A DNA stretch of 64,000 nt from Durusdinium trenchii (Eukaryota > Sar > Dinophyceae > Suessiales > Symbiodiniaceae). This document shows, in pieces, positions 32,906-43,659 of this stretch; positions within the stretch are counted from its first letter, which is position 1; each line of letters opens with the position of its first letter. The position numbers and the translations under genes are program-made. The notes below the pieces were generated by a model. The model did no database searches, was not told where the DNA came from, and saw only the letters and a list, made by a program, of their open reading frames with translations. The stretch spans positions 94,457-158,456 of the forward strand of contig CAXAMN010013925.1 of the NCBI GenBank assembly GCA_963970005.1. Reading direction: 5' to 3'.

Positions 32906-33720
32906 CACGCCGATACCGGCGGTCAAGAGATTTAGTAGCCACCTAACAAGCCTTAGAAAGAAAGGAAAGGAAAAGACAGAAAGAGAAAACGCAAAGGGCA
33001 AGAGAGAAAGATAGGTGTAGTTACGAGGCCCACTAGTTACGAAACCTTCTAGTTACTAGTTCGCAAGCAGGACTTTAGTCTTAGACCGCCCGGGTAGGAA
33101 AGACTAGGACAGGACAAACAGAAGGAAAGGCACCAACACGTAAGTGTGTTGAGGGCGACTTCCTTCTGTTACCCTAATTAGAGGGTGGGAATAGGAGGTG
33201 TGAATTCGCGTGCAAGGATGGGGTGGGGGCTCTAAGGCACTGCCGCAACCGGCGCTCCCTTGACTGAAAGGTTACCCGAAACCTTAAGAAAGGCCTCAAA
33301 AAAAGAAAAGCAACAGTAGGAGAGAAAAACCAAAAGAACCAAAAGAGATTACTTAGCTGCGTACCTGTTAGTCCTCTGCTCACGTTGCTCACTTTCTGAT
33401 GCTCGGGTGGTGGGCTGGTGGGGCACTCTTACTCCTCTCCTCTTTCGACTTTTTTACACTCTCTTGAAGTCTTGAAGGCCCTGAACGTGTCGGAGTTTGT
33501 TTCGGTTGTCTTCTGTCGCACATGGTCACGCAGTGATGTTCAGTTTTTCGATCTCAGTAGGCCCTGCGGCATTCGATCAGTAAATCCAAGCAGAACGAAC
33601 AAACCAGTGAAGATCCGAAAGAAGCTTCTGAATTAAGGACGAGGAATCAGAGTGGGTCCCCCCTTTGCAGGTCTATGCACACGCTGCGCCCCTCGATGCG
33701 GCCCTCACTGAGACTCTGTG
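32906..33720. other. No gene recognised
   Basis: Purine-rich AAAGAAAGGAAAGG stretch at 32955-33010 and short inverted repeats (ACCCT/AGGGT near 33171-33187). A CGTACCTG at 33352 resembles the end of the pseudoknot unit, but the rest of the fold is not evident. Confidence 0.35.
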
Positions 33721-33726
33721 GCGACA

Positions 33727-34025
33727 CACACTTAGATTGATGCTCGCAAGAGCTGAGTCAGTGCAGGTAGCCCACTCTAGTGAACACATTACCGGTCTAG
33801 AGCGCGCGCTGCCTGAGAACCTGGGAGCAAGGCGAATGAGTCCGAAACAATATGGTTGAAACATTCATCTGCAGGCACACGGAAGTGATCAGCTTCCGCC
33901 TCCTAGGTTCTTGCAAAGAGCTTCGTTGGGCAGAGCCTTGCAAGTCCTCTCTGCCCCCCTGCCTTTAATTTATTTGTTTGGACATAATTTACAATGTGTG
34001 ACGAAGCCTTGGAAACAGGCTTTGA
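33727..34025 (-). repeat. GT-bounded pseudoknot unit G
   Basis: Near-duplicate of unit F. GCAGG is at 33871-33875 and CCTGC at 33958-33962; hairpin CGGAAG/CTTCCG, linker and pseudoknot strands are unchanged. The conserved end reads GCAGGCAC in place of GCAGGTAC. The segment between tail and core is slightly shorter than in F. Confidence 0.82.
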
Positions 34026-34029
34026 CACA

Positions 34030-34441
34030 CACACTCATGGATATGCGTACTGACTTGATAGCGGTGCCACACGCCGGCCTAGGGTTCCATGTCCTAAGAG
34101 TATCGGTAGGGAACCAGCGAATCCTGGAAGTCTTCAAACGGAGAAATGGCCCAAAGAAGAAGAAATCGAACGACGGACGAACAGGCTGACGACGGTCCGC
34201 TCGCATCTGCAGTTCAAAGAAAACATCAAAACTTCGAGGTCCTTGGCTTAGCCTCACGCCATTCAGGAAGGAAGGAAGGAAAAACGCAGGTACGTCACTG
34301 GACGTCTCCAGTGATATCAGTACCGGCACAGAAGCCTCTTCGTTGGCTGTCACTTCTGTGGGGTAGACAGTCCCCCTGCTGTGAAATAAAACAGAAAGGC
34401 AAACCTGAAAATCCAAAAGGGTCCCTATGATTCCAAGGGTT
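34030..34441 (-). repeat. GT-bounded pseudoknot unit D
   Basis: Inverted relative of B2. GCAGG 34286-34290, hairpin TCACTGGA/TCCAGTGA and CCTGC 34375-34379 are present. One base is lost from the 3' P2 strand (GGCTGTC in place of GGACTGTC), so P2 is no longer perfect: a decaying copy. Its tail is fused through GTGTGTGTC to unit G. Confidence 0.82.
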
Positions 34442-34454
34442 ACACACACACACG

Positions 34455-34860
34455 CCTCCCCGAGGGGAGGCGTAAAACTAAGGTGAGGGCCAATGTGTAC
34501 GTGCGCGCGCAAGACAAAAGAATGAAGACATGACAGGAGGACGAGGCGGGACAAAGGTGCACGTGGTGGAAATGAGAAAGGAACCAAGTGCACAGGGACA
34601 TCCGATGAAGCCCACCTCATTGTAAAGACCTGGGCGACCTGAAACCTGTGTTTAAAGGTATGTAAAAGTGCACGTACACACTAAGGCCGGGACCAATGTG
34701 CACGCAAACGAAGGAAAGGATGAGATGACCAGACATGAAGACAGGAGGACATGAAAGAAAGGAGGAAACAAAGGTGTGTGTGGTGAAAGGGGAACCAAAT
34801 GGAGGGGACGGAAACCGATGAGACCAAACCTCATTGCAACGACCTAGGTGACCTGCCTCG
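34455..34860 (-). repeat. Two leader units, inverted
   Basis: Inverted counterparts of 12960-13405. The segment starts (plus strand) with the near-perfect palindrome ACGCCTCCCC/GGGGAGGCGT at 34455-34478. Confidence 0.75.
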
Positions 34861-34939
34861 TTTCAATGCGCACGCTGTGTGTGCATCCGAGGTTGCGACA
34901 GGTCCCAATGGACCTTAAACTTGCTTTGACCGCTGTGGT

Positions 34940-35176
34940 CACCTTGTGCCCTGCCGAGATGGCTGGCTGCTTTGACCGCTACGGTCACGTACAGGCATGA
35001 GCCAACTTGGAATTCCAAAGATGGAACAAAAATCATCGTACGTACGGCCTAGGCCACCTTCGCCCGCTCTGGGCGCGTACATCTCCAAAGCAAGGGAGAT
35101 AACGACAAACCCCCGTTCAACGGGTCCACGGGAGGCACTCTGCGGGCTCATCCCGGGTTGGCACGTGGCCAAACAC
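34940..35176 (-). repeat. Companion structured block, copy 4
   Basis: Inverted counterpart of 12667-12920. Hairpins ATCTCC/GGAGAT and GCCC/GGGC and the GGCCTAGGCC and GGAATTCC palindromes are preserved. Confidence 0.75.
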
Positions 35177-35590
35177 ACTCATGGATATGCGTACTGACTT
35201 GATAGCGGTGCGACACGCCGGCCTAGGGTTCCATGTCCTAAGAGTATCGGCAGGGAACCAGCGAATCCTGGGGGTCTTCAAACGGAGAAATGGCCCAAAG
35301 AAGAAGAAATCGAACGACGGACGAACAGGCTGATGACGGTCCGCTATCATCTGCAATTCAAAGAAAACATCAAAACTTCGAGGTTCTTGGCTTAGCCTCA
35401 TCCCATTCAGGAAGGAAGGAAGGAAAAACGCAGGTACGTCACTGGACGTCTCCAGTGATATCAGTACCGCCACAGAAGCCTCTTCGTTGGACTGTCACTT
35501 CTGTGGGGTAGACAGTCCCCCTGCTGCGAAATAAAAAAGAACGGCAAACCTGAAAAATCCAAAAGGATCCCTATGATTCCAAGGGTTACA
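35177..35590 (-). repeat. GT-bounded pseudoknot unit E
   Basis: Inverted counterpart of B1 with an intact fold: GCAGG 35430-35434 with CCTGC 35520-35524; P2 GGACTGTC/GACAGTCC; pseudoknot CCACAGAAG/CTTCTGTGG. Unlike B1, it retains the unmutated GCAGG outer strand. Confidence 0.85.
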
Positions 35591-35620
35591 CACACACACA
35601 CACGCACACACACACACTAC
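35587..35620. repeat. (AC)n microsatellite
   Basis: Long AC run with two interruptions at the head of unit E, longer than the other unit heads. Confidence 0.9.
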
Positions 35621-35629
35621 ACACATGGT

Positions 35630-35760
35630 TCCCGCTCCCCAACAACACGGAGCCGCTTTCCACAGAGGCCGCATGGCATAGCAACATCACGGACATAGTT
35701 TGGCCACGCTGTGTGCCACAGACCAAAAAGAATGAACACCGAGCCTCGTCGAAGCCACAA
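35630..35760 (-). repeat. Third shared block, inverted
   Basis: CATCACGGACATAGTTTGGC and GTGTGCCACAGACC are the reverse complement of the 14290-14350 sequence. Confidence 0.65.
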
Positions 35761-35794
35761 ACCTTCCGCTTACCAGTGACACACCGCGCTTACA

Positions 35795-36290
35795 CACACT
35801 TAGGTCCATGCTCGCTAGAGCTATTTCAATTGGCGCTCCCCAGCGTTACTGCAAGAAGACCTTTACGCGCAGTTAGACCTTGGCTGAGGGAACGGAAAGG
35901 TGGCTGAGTCCGCGACAGCAATATTGTTTCAAAAAAACTCATTCGCACTTTACAGGAAATGTAAAGTAACCGCTTGAGCTACTGTTGAACCCGGCAAGCT
36001 ACTTACTGAACGCTTAGCACTCTTGAGTTAACGGCATGCATAAAAGGAGTTCCACAGCTTTTGCAACAGTTCAACAAAAGCAGGTACATGGGACTGGCCA
36101 AGTCCCACGTCTCGCGGTATCACCCAGCTTCGATCATTGGTCAAGGTTGGCGATATCGCGCCTTGACCCCCTGCTTGCTGTACAGGGTACATCATAGGCC
36201 AGCTAGTTACCTAAAGTTAATTGAGAGGGATGTGGTTGTTTTTCTTGGAGACAAATTGACACACACACACACACACGCACACAATCAGCA
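35795..36290 (-). repeat. GT-bounded pseudoknot unit H (most diverged)
   Basis: Plus-strand positions: GCAGG 36080-36084 with CCTGC 36170-36174; hairpin GGGACT/AGTCCC 36090-36095/36101-36106; P2 GGTCAAGG 36139-36146 with CCTTGACC 36161-36168, eight pairs; one-base spacer 36169; pseudoknot CGCGGTATCACC 36113-36124 with GGCGATATCGCG 36149-36160, eleven of twelve pairs. The linker is altered (TTCGATCATT for TCTTCGTT). The head abuts an (AC)n run at 36257-36284. The tail has GCTCGCTAGAGC and ends at a CACACACTTAG junction like F. Confidence 0.78.
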
Positions 36291-36795
36291 AGCGTCTATG
36301 TTCGCAAGAGAAAACATCAAAAACGCGCATGCATGCAGTCAACGCACGCGCCACTGGCGCTGCGGAGTCCGACTCCGCAGCTTCAGGAAGTGTCTCAGAG
36401 GAGGCGGCAGCAGCTGGGTCGTCCGTAAATGAAAATCTTGATAAGGAAGCAGCATGAGGGCTGCAGGCGCTGCTGTAGACGCATCTGCTGATGGATGCGC
36501 CATAAAGGAGGCGGTGGCTGCGCCCTCTGTGAAAAGTGTGAGTGGCGGTTGCGGTGGAAAGGTGGATGGTGGCGGTGTTGGTGCGCCGTGAAGAGGCTTG
36601 GCTGTTGTGGGGGGTGGATGTTTGTTGCGCGCTATGTGGGATGGCCGTCCTGGGTGGGTAACGTTGGAAATGGTTGCGTAGTACTGGTAGTGGTACTGGA
36701 TAAGGTGGATGTGGATGTGGAAAAATCGCAAGCGGTGGGAAACAATTGGCTGCAGCGGGAACGAACCAGCCTAGCTCTCGATGGCCTTCCCATAT
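36291..36795. other. No gene recognised; G-rich plus strand
   Basis: GGTGGCGGTG-type low complexity makes a Pro/Thr/His-rich antisense frame that continues the preceding retroelement frame on paper. I do not regard that part as protein. Confidence 0.4.
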
Positions 36796-36799
36796 GGAG

Positions 36800-38190
36800 C
36801 TATTCCAGCTTCTGGTTCTGATCGCCTGCCACAACCAAGGCGCCGCGTCAAGCTGATGCAAAGCACAAACCTCAAGGAGCTGCTCTGCTCGTGGTCCTGA
36901 GTCCATTGATTCCCAACCATGCTCCACCAGTCTTCCATGGCAATGTATGGGCCGATTCACTTTTGAACTAAAGATCATATTCTCTTTGAGAAGAACTTCA
37001 TGTACATCAATGTCACGCAAGCAGGTTTCGACACTTTTCGCAACCCACAATGGGATTGCGATTCCCCTGAGCGCGCGATTCCCCTGGGCATCTTGTGGTT
37101 TGGTAGCTGAATTGAACTCTAGCTCTCCTTCCTCATGATCTGCCATATCCAAAGCGAATAAAGCTGATTCAGCTCAGATGGACAATCCAGAGCCAGGGTG
37201 TCAGCCTTGCTGCGCGGGTCTACAACTGTATGAGTAGTCACTGAAGCTCCTCCTGAAGATGAATGGGCTGCATCACTTGCAACCTGTCGAATGTTGTTTC
37301 TCCAGTCTCGAGCAAGATGTCCTGGCTTCCCACAAGTGTAACATGTTGCCACACCTTCTCCTTTTTGGTCTTTGCCTTTGCCTTTGCCCTTGTGATCACC
37401 TTCTTTTCCTTTCTGTTCTCCTTTTCCTTTCCTTTGGCATCCTTACCCTTGCCCTTCTTGGAATCATTCTTACCTTTCTTGCCTTTTCCTTTGGCATCTT
37501 GAATTCGATCAACGTCCATAGGCATGGGTCCTGGATAGTCTGTACTGCTACTTGCAACCATTGAAGCAGCCCACTTCTGCTGAGAACGATCCCATTGCAA
37601 CACTTGTTCCCTGAACATTGTTGCCAATTGTCAAATTCAAGTGGGATTTGAGCTGTCCACCTACACACGTCAAAAGATTAGCAGATTTCAGCTCTTCTTG
37701 AATTGTTGTTCCTGATCTGACTGTCTCATCAAATACCTCTTCAAGCTTAAGAAGTTGAGGGTGTAGAGCACTGTTCATAGAAAATCCTGGCCATGTAGTG
37801 GCTGCTCCCAAGAGTGCTAATCCTCTTGCCTTTGAAGTAAGTTTCAAGGCTTTGTGCAAACTCCTCCAGGCATCAAATCCATTGGAGCCCTCCACAGCTT
37901 TCACCAATTTTAGCGCCCTGCCCCTCATCAACGAAGCTAACAATCCATAGAGCTTGGTACCAAGTCTATGTCAAAGTTCTTGTTAGGCTTGTCATGGATC
38001 TCTTTCAAGTCCTTCATGTAAGCCTCATCCACTGACTGAGGATAGATACTTCTCAAATACCCATGACCACTCTCTGAACGCTTTGATCTCTTCTTCTTGT
38101 GACTTGTAGTCAAATAGATTGGGTTTTGTGGTCGTCTTTGACCAATCAGCTGTCGTCCTCTTATCTTGCTTGCGTGCTTCTGGCTACGAC
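36800..38190 (-). pseudogene. Retroelement gag and protease-proximal fragment
   Basis: Read from 38190 downward: a gag start with NLFDYKSQEEEIKAFREWSW; a helical segment (LMRGRALKLVKAVEGSNGFD then AWRSLHKAL); a second segment (WDRSQQKWAASM); MPMDVDRIQ; a Lys/Gly-rich basic stretch; a zinc knuckle CYTCGKPGHLARDW near 37345-37304; and after a frame change NRPIHCHGRLVEHGW near 36960-36915, typical of the end of a retroelement protease domain. At least three frame changes are needed. Integrase and RT are absent, so the element is 3'-truncated at about 36.8 kb. LTRs were not found. It differs in sequence from the 20.7-29.2 kb element. Confidence 0.65.
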
Positions 38191-38199
38191 TTCTTCTCT

Positions 38200-41100
38200 T
38201 ATCTCATCCATCGCTACCGCACAATAATGTCCTTCTGACACAATGTACGGGGTACAGAGTGCAGCAGTTTGTCACCAGTCCAGATATTTGGCTTCCAAAG
38301 GTCCCGAATCTATGGCTCGAAACGCTCCCGGGATCCCAGTGACCTGGGGGCTTTTCTCTGGAGCTCAAAGGGGATTACCCTTATCCTTGCTCCGCTACCA
38401 TGCAAATCTGTTCTTGACAATCAAAGGGCTGCGGTCAGGTGAGAACTGCAATACATGCTGTACAATACTACTTATGGTCTATGCTGAAAACTCTTCACAA
38501 AAAAATAAGTAATAACAAAACACAATAACATATATAACTATAACAATAATATAATGATAAATCCTGACTCTGCCGGTTATTTTAGCCCACCTAGTCAGAA
38601 GAACCAAAAGCATTGCTATGAGCATGGGTCTTGAGCAATCCTTGATCCTCTTCCACTCAACGTGTTTTTGGTGAGAGCTTCTTCCTAATCCAGTCACGTT
38701 AAAGAGACAATTTCCAAGAAAAACAAATTGTGTCAAGGAAGACAGGAATTGAGTGAATAGAGCAAGCGGCGGGGTGTTTTGCGGGGGTCCATGGCAACAT
38801 TAATTTTGCCAAACTGTGACGTCTACACGTGCCCAGGCACGTGTGGCAGCGCTGTGTATGGCGCTCAAGTGCCTTAGAACAGAGCGTCTGAGCTGCAATG
38901 CCGACTGACAAGACACAAGACACTTTTTGGAAGGCTGCAGCAAGAGTCCTTCATAGATCCCATTCATGGTTGGGATTTCAATTGACAATCAATTTGTCTG
39001 CATGTTCTGGAACGACGCAGCGATATCAACATCAAGTTGGCTTAGAAATTCTGTATAGTTTCTACTGTGAAATGTCGGTTCTGGTATGCTTGAATAGACC
39101 AACATCTTCATCAACTTGGTGCCCGCTCCAAGCTGTTTATCGCCGCGCTGGCATGGATGGTCTGGCGCTTCTCAGTCTTCCTGGGTTGGGCAGGACCTGA
39201 TGGTGACCTGGTGGTGACATGTCAAAAAGGCCAACAGGTGGTACGTGCAACAAGGGCCTAGATCCACAACAAGTTTCTTGCCTACTAAGCCTTCGTCGCC
39301 AGTACACCTACTTTGGTTCACCACCAAATCCTCTATCTATATATATATATAAATCCACCTTTCTCGCTCAAAATACGGTTCTCATTTCAAACCCAATGAC
39401 AGTTCCCGGCAGTTCCCGACCCGCTCCGGCCAAGTGGCTTCACGTCACTATCGCTCTTGAAACTCGTTATTCCGGAGAAGCTATTGCTTCGTGTCAAGGA
39501 CCGACGCCCAGCGGCAGCCAGCGACGCCAAAGGAGAAAGGACCTCAGAAAAGCGTCTTGATCACTCCAAAAGGCAGTCCAGTTTGATCCGTTTGAACCTA
39601 AAAAGCTTCTCCAAACATGGGCAGTAGTCCTATGGAGACCCCACTTAGAGTCTGGCTCCATCCTCATTGAAGGTGAAGCTACTTCGACGTCGTGTGGCCT
39701 GTGAAGTCACCAAGCCAAGTCGTCGATTGGCTTGCACTAGCTTAGACAAGAAGCCCGGCCCAGCTTGACGTCTTGAGCGATTGAGTTGTAACAAGGTTGA
39801 GATCTGTGAAGAATCTCATGATATGATAAAATCCGATTTTCAACTATATATCTGGTCTCAACCCACGGCCACATGGAATGAGCCGATTTGGCAGAATCTT
39901 TCGCCTTGCTTCGGGGCCCCAAGGCCAGCAGACTATCCAAGGGCATGGAGCTCAGTGCCCAGAAGAATGGAGCCAAAAGTAACTTCAGGGAATAGTTCAT
40001 GAATCATCTCAACCTGCCCTAAGATTCAATATATCAATTAAAGCCAAAGAAGCGACATCTTCCAACAGTGCACACAGTGCCGCACATTGCTTTCTTGAAA
40101 GGTGGGAGGTACCAAGACTCGAAGGCCACTCGCACCACGCTTCTGAAGGTATTCAAGCATGGGTGCCGCCTCTGCCTGGACTCAGCGCTGTGTCACAAAA
40201 TCTGGTCACAAAGAACTGCGCAGAGCATGACAAATCCAACAGATCTGTCATGCCTTCACCACAGGCCAGTTACAAAGCCCTAGGACCAAAAACATGGAGA
40301 AGTCCTTGCAGGACAATCCAGCTGAAGCCTATTGCAGCCCTTTTAGAGCAGAACAAATGTCCGCTATGTCGGCACCTCCGAAATCAAGAAGACAGTGGTT
40401 GCTGCGAGAGTACCTGAAGCCATTTTGGAACGATCCGCCGTTGCTGTCTCAAGCAACAGCACACGGTGTGCATTGGCGTGTGACGGTAAAAGGCAAGCAT
40501 TGCCATTCCAAAAACTGTACAAAGTGCGTGCCATAGGATTTGGTACCCAGACTTGCCATCAGGACTGTCAAGCTGGAAAAACCCGCTCCAAGTTCAGCTC
40601 CCATGATGAACAGTTGTGATTACTTCTAGCGAGCTAACAACAATTGAGAATATATATAATACATTACATTAGACAATCAGTACAATCTCAGGACTGGAAA
40701 CTTCTTAGATGCGTTTCAGAGGTCACTCTTCTTGTCGAGAACGCGGCTGCACCGATCATGAGTCCTGCGGTGGCTCTGCGAACATACGTAATCTTCTGGT
40801 GAAGCTGCATCCACTAAGGTCTTGCAAAAGCAAACATGAACCTGGTCAAGGAGGGCAACTTTGCAAAACAAACCTGCAATGCAAACCCAAGTTTTGCTCG
40901 AGAATCAGGATTAGTTCCTGAACACCAGCAAACTTTCTTGAACATCTAGTAGAATCTGGTAAGACGCTGCTGGGAGTGCAGCTTGTCATCTCTGAGACGT
41001 CCAGGAGAGCACTGTGTTCTCAAGTCCTCTAGCTTTAGGCGCTGTGACAAGCTCTCCTAGACTCACTAAAACGACCTTTGGGCGAGCCAACCGATCAAAT

Positions 41101-41660
41101 TCGGACTGCAGAAACTCTCCTGTAGATCTTCACGGTAAAGCCCAGCTGTTCAAGCTCTTCCTTCTCGGACGCCTTGGGTACAGAAATGCTATCGAGAAAA
41201 CCAAATGCTTGTCAACCTTCTGACCGTCCTCCTGAAGTCCCAATTCCATTGGATTGGGGAAACCACTGAAGGAGCATCCAGACTAAAGCTTTTGGATGGT
41301 TTTTCCTGGCTATATCATACATCAATCCTCCCAACTCTGGCAACCGCAAGGAAGCTCATCCAGCTATACAGAGCGTGGCGAGGCTGCTACAATTTTGACA
41401 TGGCGCACAGTGCGTTAAGGCAAAGCTGCCTTTCTTTCGGCTCAATGAGCTACGCCGCTACGCAACGGGAACGACGTGTTTGACAGGGCAACGAACGAGG
41501 CCTCGGTTTAATCTTCACCACCATCACCAATCCAGATAGAGCCGAGCTGCGCTGCTAGCAGCAAAACTATTGACCTTCAAGAAGACCGAGTGCCACTGCT
41601 GGCTTTACCTTTATTCACAACAGATCCAAAGTGAAGGGCTCCAAATTCTGCCATCTGCTC
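38200..41660. other. No gene recognised
   Basis: Mixed DNA with short frames. A TA-rich tract (39336-39351) and AT-rich stretches at 38505-38570 and 40650-40670 are the only evident low-complexity features. Confidence 0.4.
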
Positions 41661-41668
41661 GGCGGTAA

Positions 41669-43530
41669 TCAGCATGTGCCCCATCTTTTCGCTTTGTACC
41701 CCACCTTATCGGTCTTTTCAACCTCCAATACCGTTGTGGGGCACGGAGGCGCCTTCTCAGATGAGGACGTGTCAGGGTTCGAACTCTCCGATGCATTTTC
41801 AGAAGGGACCTCTGCTATGGTGCTTTCTGCAGCCTTTCGCCAGCGTCCAGTTCGCTGGCCTTGGACTTCCAATCTCAGCCAACATCGGAACCTACACCGT
41901 CGCTCTGCACACCGGATGAAGAAGCGGCCATTGTCTTTGAGGCTCACCACACGTCTCAAAAGCCCAGGTTTCTTGCAAAAGCAGTCAGGAAGGTGCGCAA
42001 TCTCATCCAGCCAAATGTGGAACCCACAGCCATCCCAAGGTCCAGGAATTCCACAGCCACCATCGTCGTACCTGCTTCCTCTCCTACGTGGGCACGACAG
42101 GTATGGCCTCCGATCTTCGGCTAAGCTGGCATAGTTGCCCGCACGCACCTGCAAGAGAGCCGGTGACAAGCCACACTCACATGGCTTTAGTTTCAACTGA
42201 GCCTCATGGCGATGGCTTCTTCGTGTGGCCATCGAAGTGCCTTGACAGCTCGGGCAAAAGTAGGTGATGCGTTGCCTCGCGGAAGGACACCGACACAAAG
42301 AATGCCAAACACCAAGTGTTGAGGGTCCCAGTGCTAGGCCACATCGCTTCTAGGTTGGAGGCCATCGCTACTAGGGTCGAGGCCATTGCTATTAGGTTTC
42401 CTTGCTAGTAGGTTGGAGCCCATCACTGATATTTGGGAAGTGATTCCTGGCCTCCTTACGGCACTGCACTGCATATACTATATAGTCGTGCGTTGGCAAA
42501 AGGTGAACGGCATGGAAACATTTATGTTTCGAATGGGATCACTTATCATACTTCATCTAGTTGGGGACTGCAATTTGCTGCTCATGACAATGAGGGCACT
42601 GGCATGCCTCTTTCCTTCTTTGATCAGACTCACAGGGGTCTGGCAGCGAGAACAGTTCCAATGTCCATAAACACGCATCAAATGGCAACAGCCCATCAAC
42701 TGCCCATTGGCACTTTTCCTCGAAGTGGTGAAGACAAAGTAAAAGGAACAAGCTCGGGATGCGAAAACTTGGGATGAGACTAGCCCAAAAATTAGAAAAT
42801 ATTCTGCTCCAAGCAGGCTTCTGACAATGAAGGTACCAGTGTTTGGAAAACTCACGGAGTTCTTCTAGTAGGTCCTTCCACTCCGCGTCACTCAATTCGC
42901 AAGCCCTTCTCAGTGGGAAGATTTTGGCTGCAAAGAGGCCCTCACATTTGATGATGTTCCCAACACCCGGAAGCCGCGATTGGTCCATGATGAGATCAAC
43001 GACCAACTCCTCAGACTCGCGAAAGAGTCGGACGGCCTCATTCATTGCAAAGCTTTCTGCATTGATGTCAAAGACGCGCCTGGCTTCCACGGAGCGAAGA
43101 TACTCCGGCGAGGACAGGCCGAAGGAACTCCCCAGATCGGTCCAAAGAGAAAATCTCAAGCCCACATCAGGAAAAGCCAACGGATCAGAGACCGATCTCT
43201 CGACCGAGATCCATGTTTCGGTCTCCGAAGTCTCCTTTTCTTCTGTGAAGTCAAGTGTAACAGCCACATGGCTGTCTCGACAGTGTCCCCCTCCGCCTGC
43301 TTTGGGCCCCCATATCAAATTTTCACCGACTGCCGATGTTTGCTGCACCAAGTATCCTCCACCGTGGCCAAAATGAAGCCGAATGCTGCCCCCACGTCGT
43401 GTCTCATCCCACTTCAAGGCAAAAACCAAAAAGAGCTCTTTGCCGACTGCAAAGACCTCCAATATCTTGCAACCAACCAGGGAACGAAAGGCTACCCCTT
43501 GCTCCGCTGTCTCAACACGGATGACTGCTT
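41669..43530 (-). CDS. NEIL3-like DNA glycosylase/AP lyase (Fpg/Nei family), multi-exon, 5' end missing
   Basis: Fpg/Nei enzymes excise oxidised bases. In transcript order: a beta-sandwich part (GCKILEVFAVGKELFLVF, IRLHFGHGGG), the helix-two-turn-helix (MNEAVRLFRESEELVVDLIM, LPGVGNIIKCEGLF), an Fpg-type C4 zinc finger split over two exons (CSRC, then YFCPSC), and a C-terminal part with two GRF-type fingers (CECG...CGFHIW near 42181-42005 and CFCKK...NGRFFIRC near 41983-41876). An H2TH glycosylase followed by tandem GRF fingers is the NEIL3 layout. Exons: up to 42837; 42718-42611; 42275-41669 (stop). Both introns are phase 2. The N-terminal exon with the catalytic terminus is not found; a GCAG acceptor near 43527 may mark the start of this first visible exon. 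NIIK-C-E replaces the usual NIIK-N-E. Confidence 0.8.
42276..42610 (-). other. Intron 2 of the NEIL3-like gene (apparent GA-AG)
   Basis: Joining GGAAA|GAGGCA (exon end 42611) to GCGAG|GCAACGC (exon start 42275) keeps the frame and rebuilds a C4 zinc finger with normal Fpg spacing. The nearby canonical GTGAGT (42633-42628) joined to the same acceptor would shift the frame and shorten the finger. Non-canonical GA and GC donors with AG|G acceptors are known in dinoflagellates. Confidence 0.6.
42340..42425 (+). repeat. Dispersed minisatellite, locus 4 (intronic)
   Basis: Copies of GGCCATCGCTACTAGG and GGCCATTGCTATTAGG, lying entirely inside intron 2 of the glycosylase gene. The adjacent AAAGAATGCC matches the AAAAAATGCC beside locus 1. 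Confidence 0.8.
42719..42836 (-). other. Intron 1 of the NEIL3-like gene (GT-AG)
   Basis: Donor CACTG|GTACCT and acceptor CTTCGAG|GAAAAG, preceded by a pyrimidine-rich TTCCTTTTACTTTGTC. 118 bp, phase 2. Splicing joins the H2TH exon to the zinc-finger exon in frame (KHW then KSANGQLMG). Confidence 0.7.
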
Positions 43531-43659
43531 TCAATCGGCGCCTCAAGAGGATCCTACGGGCATCAAACGCACAAAGGGTCAGGAGGACGCTCGCACGCTG
43601 CAAGCACCCTGACCTACGTGGAAAAGAGAAACTCGCCAAACCAAACCTTGCCAAACTCC

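Noticed and set aside
33970..34620. 216-codon minus-strand frame across unit D
   Set aside because: It spans the structured repeat, changes with every copy by indels and shows no protein-like conservation; RNA pairing is what is conserved.
36217..36900. Pro/Thr/His-rich continuation of the gag-protease frame
   Set aside because: It is the antisense of a G-rich low-complexity stretch and an (AC)n run.
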